Source: an uncultured Clostridia bacterium
Lineage (GTDB): Bacteria; Bacillota; Clostridia; Lachnospirales; CAMVHY01
Assembly: GCA_947167415.1 (NCBI GenBank)
Contig: CAMVHY010000117.1
Coordinates: 1 to 5,100 of the forward strand
DNA length: 5,100 nucleotides
Direction of reading: 5' to 3'
Shown: one piece after another, positions 1-5,100 of the stretch
Layout: the number at the start of each line of letters is the position of its first letter
Position numbering within the stretch: position 1 is the stretch's first letter
Made by a program: the position numbers and the translations under genes
Notes under the pieces: model-generated
What the model was told of the DNA's origin: nothing
The model's input: the letters and a program-made list of their open reading frames with translations, nothing else
Databases searched by the model: none

Positions 1-1
1 T

Positions 2-865
2 GTTGACAGTCCTCTTGCAATTGAAGCTACGGATATATTTATAAACAACCGTGATAGTGCATATAATGAAAATGAGGTATTAGAAGATATATTAAAGCGT
101 GTTTCGGATCAAATTCTACAAGGTAATAAAGATGTAAATCCATTTTTATATGAGTTTTTGGGTCGTATGTCTATTCGATATGTCGATTTGATTAAAGGAA
201 GCGAACACTCTCGTAATGAATTAGTAATTATTTTTGATTGTTTTATTTCGCTTATAGAAAAAGATAAAAATATGAGTGCCAATGCTAAAAAAGATATTAA
301 TGATGTTGTAATAACGCTTTTTAATCCTGATAATTTACGACTCTATTTAGAAAATAGGCAGTTTGTAGAATGTTTGGCGCGTATTATAAAAAATGATCAG
401 CTTAATTTTTATTTACCATTGCAAGAGAAATATTTTTTTGTTTATATAAAAAAATGTTTGAAATCAGTAATAAATAACGACAAAAACAAAAATGTTTTAA
501 CGCAATATAAAAACAAAAAAAACGAGCTAGCTCTTTTAGAAAACCGAATTAGTGATTTAAATAGTAGAATCAATGATTATAAAAAACTTTATTGGCTTAA
601 TTTGATTCCGGTTTTGGGTTGGATAGGTTGGGCTATTTTGTATTTTAGTAAAATAAAACCTATGGAAAGTGAGGTTGCTTTATTGCAAATGCAAAGCAAT
701 AATACTAAAGATATTATTGTTAATATGGAAAAATTAGGCTGTAAAGAAATAGAAGCTTTTATTAATTCCGGAGATGATTACAATAAAGATAAAAACAATT
801 TAGCTTTGGAAATTGTCGAGAAGAAAGAAGGAAATAGCTTGAATAATGATATTTCTAATACCTAA
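2..865 (+). CDS. Hypothetical coiled-coil protein with one hydrophobic segment, 5' end missing
   Basis: I do not recognise this gene. The frame is open from the left edge of the window to a TAA at 863-865, giving 287 visible residues. A TTG at 158 and an ATG at 167 are possible internal starts, but neither has a clear ribosome-binding site and coding sequence continues upstream, so the true start is probably outside the window. Visible residues 1-160 look mostly helical and soluble. Residues 164-195 have heptad-like spacing of Leu and Ile (ALLENRISDLNSRI) and probably form a coiled coil. Residues 197-216 are a Trp/Leu/Ile/Gly-rich hydrophobic segment (LNLIPVLGWIGWAILYF) that could cross or dip into the membrane. 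Residues 219-245 form a second charged helix, and the C-terminus is a Lys/Asn/Asp-rich tail. The helix-membrane-helix layout suggests a membrane-anchored protein, but no catalytic motif is visible. It is the only clear + strand gene here and converges on the pyrG operon. Confidence 0.75.
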   Translation, partial: VDSPLAIEATDIFINNRDSAYNENEVLEDILKRVSDQILQGNKDVNPFLYEFLGRMSIRYVDLIKGSEHSRNELVIIFDCFISLIEKDKNMSANAKKDINDVVITLFNPDNLRLYLENRQFVECLARIIKNDQLNFYLPLQEKYFFVYIKKCLKSVINNDKNKNVLTQYKNKKNELALLENRISDLNSRINDYKKLYWLNLIPVLGWIGWAILYFSKIKPMESEVALLQMQSNNTKDIIVNMEKLGCKEIEAFINSGDDYNKDKNNLALEIVEKKEGNSLNNDISNT

Positions 866-935
866 CCGTTGCTCGATGCGACAGAAAGTGTAAAATAAAA
901 CGCATTCGTCAAGCTGATTTGAAATTTTTGCAAAC

Positions 936-972
936 AAAAAACCGTATAAACATGCTTTTATACGGTTTTTTT
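936..972. terminator. Bidirectional intrinsic terminator between convergent genes
   Basis: A perfect 10-bp stem (941-950 ACCGTATAAA with 957-966) closes a 6-base loop. It is flanked by an A run at 936-940 and a T run at 967-972, which can extend the stem. Read on either strand the hairpin is followed by a U tract. It can therefore end the + strand gene stopping at 865 and the - strand pyrG/ECF transcript, whose last stop is at 1013. Confidence 0.85.
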
Positions 973-1012
973 ATACAAAAATAAAATTTTTAACTCTGGT
1001 CGTTTTTATATT

Positions 1013-3268
<2,256 letters not shown>

Positions 3269-3287
3269 AATATTTTTCTACAAAAAA

Positions 3288-3316
3288 ATTATATACGAGT
3301 AATTTTCTGTTTTCAA
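3288..3316 (-). promoter_or_regulatory. SigA-type promoter of the pyrG-ECF operon
   Basis: On the - strand the -35 is TTGAAA (3316-3311, five of six consensus bases), the spacer is exactly 17 bases, and the -10 is TATAAT (3293-3288, perfect). Transcription would start near G3281, leaving a leader of about 30 bases that contains the AGGAG site. Upstream sequence is A/T-tract rich, which could act as an UP element. Confidence 0.85.
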
Positions 3317-3341
3317 ATTTTATCGAATCAGATTTTAACAA

Positions 3342-3372
3342 GTGTTTTTTTAAAAAAAATATTTTTTTACAC
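3342..3372. other. A/T-tract block upstream of the pyrG promoter
   Basis: T7 is followed directly by A8, then TA and T7, and the whole is bracketed by GTG and CAC. The block lies 25-55 bases upstream of the pyrG -35 box and just past the tRNA terminator. Such phased A/T tracts are typically curved, but a function is only inferred. Confidence 0.35.
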
Positions 3373-3410
3373 AAAAAAAGCGTGAAAAACAAAATCCCCA
3401 CGCTCACGCT
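3373..3410 (-). terminator. Intrinsic terminator of the tRNA-Ser gene
   Basis: On the - strand AGCGTG pairs with CACGCT, followed by seven T bases (complement of 3373-3379). The 5' arm occurs twice in tandem (3410-3405 and 3404-3399), so two hairpin registers with loops of 14 or 20 bases are possible. It begins about 24 bases after the tRNA 3' end and lies upstream of the pyrG promoter, separating the two transcription units. Confidence 0.75.
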
Positions 3411-3433
3411 AAAAAAATTTTTACACATAAAAA

Positions 3434-3521
3434 CGGAGAAGGAGGGATTTGAACCCTCGCGCCGATCACTCGACCTATACCCTTAGCAGGGGCACCTCTT
3501 CAGCCTCTTGAGTACTTCTCC
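3434..3521 (-). tRNA. tRNA-Ser, anticodon GCU (reads AGC/AGU)
   Basis: The 88-base gene folds as a class II tRNA. The 7-bp acceptor stem is GGAGAAG with CTTCTCC, the D stem is CTC/GAG, and the anticodon stem TGCCC/GGGTA closes loop CTGCTAA, with anticodon GCT at 3487-3485. The long variable arm has a 5-bp stem (GTCGA/TCGGC with loop GTGA), and the T arm is GAGGG-TTCAAAT-CCCTC. The long variable arm together with GCT identifies serine. The discriminator is G (3434). The 3' CCA is not encoded (TTT follows), so a CCA-adding enzyme must complete it. The gene has its own promoter and terminator between cmk and pyrG. Confidence 0.98.
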
Positions 3522-3534
3522 AAAAAACAAGTTT

Positions 3535-3563
3535 AAGCTACCACATCAAAAACATAAAGTCAA
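3535..3563 (-). promoter_or_regulatory. Promoter of the tRNA-Ser gene
   Basis: On the - strand the -35 is TTGACT (3563-3558, five of six consensus bases), the spacer is 17 bases, and the -10 is weak (TAGCTT, 3540-3535) but has an upstream TGG that makes an extended -10. The predicted start is only about 7-8 bases before the mature tRNA 5' end. The promoter lies just past the cmk stop codon. Confidence 0.65.
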
Positions 3564-3579
3564 TACCAAAATAAATTTT

Positions 3580-4251
3580 TTAACCGTTTTTTAATTTACA
3601 TTCAATTATATCAAAAACTTTCTGCTTTACCTGTGCAAAAGTCATATTACTTGTATCTATAAAAATTGCTTCTGCAACTCGCTTTAACGGATTAAATTTA
3701 CGATTTAAATCATTATAATCCCGCTCTGATATTTTTCTATAAATTTCATCAAACGCAATCTTATCTTCCAAATCTAAATTTAAATCTTTCATACGTCTTT
3801 CAGTTCTAACAATAATATCCGCATCAAGATAAAATTTTAAATCCGAGTCAGGCATAATATTCGAACCGATATCTCTCCCGTCCATTACTATATTTTTTTG
3901 TTCGCTTGCCATTTTTTTTTGCAATAAATCCATTTTATCCCTAACAGATTTATATTTTGCCAAAATCGATGCTGCTTCAGCAACTTTTTTTTCCCGAATA
4001 AATTGCGAAACATCCTCACCGTTTAAAAAAATTTTTATGTTCCTACCCGCTCTAGAAATCAAATCAATATTTATTTTTTCCAGCTCATCTTTATTTTCAA
4101 AATTATAATCCAAATTATATTTTAAAAAATAATATGCAGCCGTCCGATACATTGCTCCCGTATCTAAATATAATAAATTAAATCTCACGGCTATTTCTTT
4201 TGCCAAAGTTGATTTTCCAACTCCACTTGGTCCGTCAATTGCAATTTTCAT
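3580..4251 (-). CDS. cmk: (d)CMP kinase
   Basis: Cytidylate kinase phosphorylates CMP and dCMP to the diphosphates with ATP, salvaging nucleotides from RNA and lipid turnover. The 223 residues match the usual bacterial length. Visible motifs are the P-loop GPSGVGKST (7-15), the nucleotide-binding DTGAMYR (30-36), the CMP-domain segment around DVSQFIREKKVAEAAS (80-95) with Arg104 in SVRD, GRDIGS (125-130), and the lid/base-recognition signature R177-D-x-x-D181-x-x-R184 followed by NPL and IDTS (198-201). No key residue is missing. It follows aroH by 37 bases with no terminator or strong promoter between, so the two are probably co-transcribed; the pairing recalls the common association of cmk with aromatic amino acid genes. 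The ATG at 4251 lies 14 bases from its AAGGAG, and a 4-codon frame fills that gap. No clear terminator follows. Confidence 0.98.
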   Translation of the reverse strand: MKIAIDGPSGVGKSTLAKEIAVRFNLLYLDTGAMYRTAAYYFLKYNLDYNFENKDELEKINIDLISRAGRNIKIFLNGEDVSQFIREKKVAEAASILAKYKSVRDKMDLLQKKMASEQKNIVMDGRDIGSNIMPDSDLKFYLDADIIVRTERRMKDLNLDLEDKIAFDEIYRKISERDYNDLNRKFNPLKRVAEAIFIDTSNMTFAQVKQKVFDIIECKLKNG

Positions 4252-4271
4252 TTTACTTTCATAAACTCCTT
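4248..4271 (-). promoter_or_regulatory. cmk ribosome-binding site with a 4-codon upstream frame
   Basis: On the - strand AAGGAG (4271-4266) is followed after only 3 bases by an ATG (4262-4260) that opens the frame Met-Lys-Val-Lys-stop. Its TGA (4250-4248) overlaps the cmk ATG (4251-4249) as ATGA. The cmk ATG is 14 bases from the site, longer than usual, so either direct initiation at long range or termination-reinitiation is possible. Confidence 0.45.
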
Positions 4272-4288
4272 TTTAAATAAAAAAAAAA

Positions 4289-4651
4289 TCAATCCAAATC
4301 AGGACGCAATTTTTTTGCTTCTCCTAAATAAATATTAAATATTTTTTTGTCCGCTTGATATTTATCACAAAAATTTAATAAAACTCTAATGCACATAGGC
4401 AAAGAATTTTCTACATACATCTCTTGTACACAAAACAAACTTGCATTCACGATTCCAATTTTTCTCGCATAAACAGCGGGATAAATTTTTGTTATATCTC
4501 GTGTCGCAGAAAAAATAATCTGAGTAATATTTCTTATCTCGAGATTATTTTTTTTTATTATCTCAAGCAATAAATCACGTGTTGCAAATTCAATTTCTTG
4601 CACCGAATTTTTTTTTACAGCCACGGCTCCTCGTACACTATAAATCATCAT
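4289..4651 (-). CDS. aroH: Chorismate mutase, AroH type
   Basis: AroH rearranges chorismate to prephenate, the committed step toward phenylalanine and tyrosine. It is the small trimeric enzyme typified by Bacillus subtilis. With the ATG at 4651 the protein has 120 residues and begins MMIYSVRGA, matching the B. subtilis start MMIRGIRGA and placing the catalytic arginine at Arg7 as in that enzyme. Other active-site residues are present: Tyr57, Arg63, Cys74, Glu77 in VQEM, Arg89 in CIRVLL, Tyr108 and Arg116 in LRPD. The frame can extend to GTG 4669 or TTG 4672, but that adds residues absent from the family. No good Shine-Dalgarno precedes any of these starts, which is weaker than for the neighbouring genes. 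It is the first gene of a likely aroH-cmk operon, and a decayed relative lies immediately upstream. Confidence 0.95.
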   Translation of the reverse strand: MMIYSVRGAVAVKKNSVQEIEFATRDLLLEIIKKNNLEIRNITQIIFSATRDITKIYPAVYARKIGIVNASLFCVQEMYVENSLPMCIRVLLNFCDKYQADKKIFNIYLGEAKKLRPDLD

Positions 4652-4697
4652 TTTATTTTTTACTTTCACCAACTTTAAAAAAATTTATCACCATAGA

Positions 4698-4726
4698 AAT
4701 ATAAAACACATGATAATTAAATACAA
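4698..4726 (-). promoter_or_regulatory. Possible promoter of aroH-cmk
   Basis: On the - strand TTGTAT (4726-4721) and TATATT (4703-4698) are separated by 17 bases. The -10 matches five of six consensus bases, the -35 only the first three. The start would be near G4691, giving a leader of about 40 bases. In such A+T-rich DNA this could be chance. It lies at the end of the aroH relic. Confidence 0.35.
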
Positions 4727-4764
4727 CTACAAAAATTAATCTCTGTTTAATCAAAATTTTTTTT

Positions 4765-4907
4765 TACAAAAAAAATAATCCGGACAAAATCTTCTGTCTC
4801 AAGATTATTTTTTCTATCTCATAGAATAAATTATTTATTGCACATTTAATTTCCAAGATAATTCTTTTATAATGGAAAATTATATTCTTTACATTTTAAA
4901 TGATGCT
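4765..4907 (-). pseudogene. Degenerate second aroH copy (5' half)
   Basis: The - strand here aligns with the 5' half of the intact aroH. From 4907 to 4817 it aligns without a gap to the first 91 bases of aroH; the 41 bases at the 3' end of that block match at 28 positions, but the middle is poor. After a net 4-base deletion in an A run, 4809-4765 aligns without a gap to aroH 4549-4505 with 32 of 45 identical, and 12 of the 13 differences are transitions. The start codon is AGC instead of ATG, the Tyr4 codon is TAA, and the deletion shifts the frame, so it cannot make chorismate mutase. The shifted frame reads NNLETEDFVRIIFF, compared with NNLEIRNITQIIFS in the intact protein. The Glu-Asp pair matches B. 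subtilis AroH, so the relic may be an older paralogue rather than a recent duplicate. Weaker, gapped similarity may continue to about 4690. Low-complexity A+T-rich sequence is the main alternative explanation. Confidence 0.6.
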
Positions 4908-5100
4908 CCAAAAACAATGGAGATGATAATTTGAATTAGATAGTGTAGACAAAATTAGAAGATATAAGATATATAAGATATATAAGATATATAATATGAG
5001 TGGATAAAAAATGAATAAAAGGGAGAAGGAAATAAAATGAAAAAGAAAAATGGAAAAAGAAGATATAGAAGAAATGATATGAGCGATGAAGAGTGAGAAA
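4908..5100 (+). other. Purine-rich non-coding stretch, possibly a decayed + strand gene
   Basis: No intact gene is visible. From 4923 to 5100 the + strand has only two C bases (4950 and 5084) but many G, unlike the rest of the window. One frame from 4930 to the right edge is open except for TAA at 5005, TGA at 5038 and TGA at 5080. It reads as a Lys/Glu/Arg/Met-rich sequence such as MEKEDIEEMI (5050-5079), and all three stops could come from CAA or CGA by C-to-T change. Alternatively, AAGGA (5026-5030) sits 6 bases before an ATG at 5037 that opens a basic 19-codon frame ending at 5096, with a TATAAT at 4990-4995 but no -35 upstream. Neither reading is secure. Confidence 0.3.
4960..4993 (+). 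repeat. 9-base tandem repeat AGATATATA
   Basis: Three exact copies of AGATATATA (4967-4975, 4976-4984, 4985-4993) follow a 7-base partial copy AGATATA (4960-4966). The unit is three codons long, so copy number could change without shifting a frame (Lys-Ile-Tyr in the frame open from 4930). It is probably a slippage-prone microsatellite in non-coding DNA. Confidence 0.85.

Noticed and set aside
158..865. Taking TTG 158 as the real start of the first gene
   Set aside because: The same frame is open for another 52 codons to the window edge with protein-like sequence, and no ribosome-binding site precedes the TTG, so a 5'-truncated gene is more likely.
870..915. Imperfect inverted repeat CGATGCG ... 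CGCATTCG after the first gene
   Set aside because: The stem is short, has a bulge, a loop of about 20 bases and no T run. The perfect hairpin at 941-966 is the better terminator.
4960..4993. CRISPR array
   Set aside because: The 9-base units are directly adjacent with no spacers, so this is a simple tandem repeat.
5038..5082. Reassignment of TGA to a sense codon to join the frames at the right edge
   Set aside because: The clear genes here use TGG for Trp, contain no in-frame TGA, and aroH ends in TGA. A TAA also interrupts the same frame, so a standard code with decay is simpler.

Overview
The window is about 5.1 kb of very A+T-rich bacterial DNA with many homopolymer runs of 7-9 A or T. 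It looks like a low-GC Firmicute, probably a clostridial lineage. The evidence is an AroH-type (trimeric, monofunctional) chorismate mutase, an ECF-transporter S component, SigA-like promoters, AGGAG ribosome-binding sites and intrinsic terminators. A decayed gene copy and non-coding stretches hint at a genome undergoing reduction, but no species can be named from this sequence.

Layout: (1) 2-865, + strand: the 3' part of a gene of unknown function that enters from the left edge. It encodes a coiled coil, a short hydrophobic segment and a second helix. (2) 936-972: a hairpin flanked by A and T runs that can terminate transcription from both sides. (3) 1013-3251, - strand: pyrG (CTP synthase) followed by an ECF S-component gene whose start overlaps the pyrG end by 11 bases. 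A well-formed SigA-type promoter precedes pyrG. (4) 3373-3563, - strand: a tRNA-Ser(GCU) gene with its own promoter and terminator. (5) 3580-4651, - strand: aroH (chorismate mutase) then cmk (CMP/dCMP kinase), 37 bases apart and probably one operon. (6) 4652-5100: no intact gene is evident. It holds a degenerate second copy of the 5' half of aroH (about 4765-4907, - strand), a 9-base tandem repeat (4960-4993), and a purine-rich, almost C-free stretch on the + strand that may be another decayed gene.

Functionally, cmk and pyrG are two steps of pyrimidine nucleotide metabolism: CMP to CDP, and UTP to CTP. AroH acts at the chorismate-to-prephenate branch toward Phe and Tyr. The S component binds an unidentified small molecule, and family resemblance suggests a vitamin, perhaps pantothenate. 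Apart from pyrimidines, no shared pathway links these genes. I found no defence, CRISPR or mobile system. The least expected item is the aroH relic directly upstream of the intact aroH.
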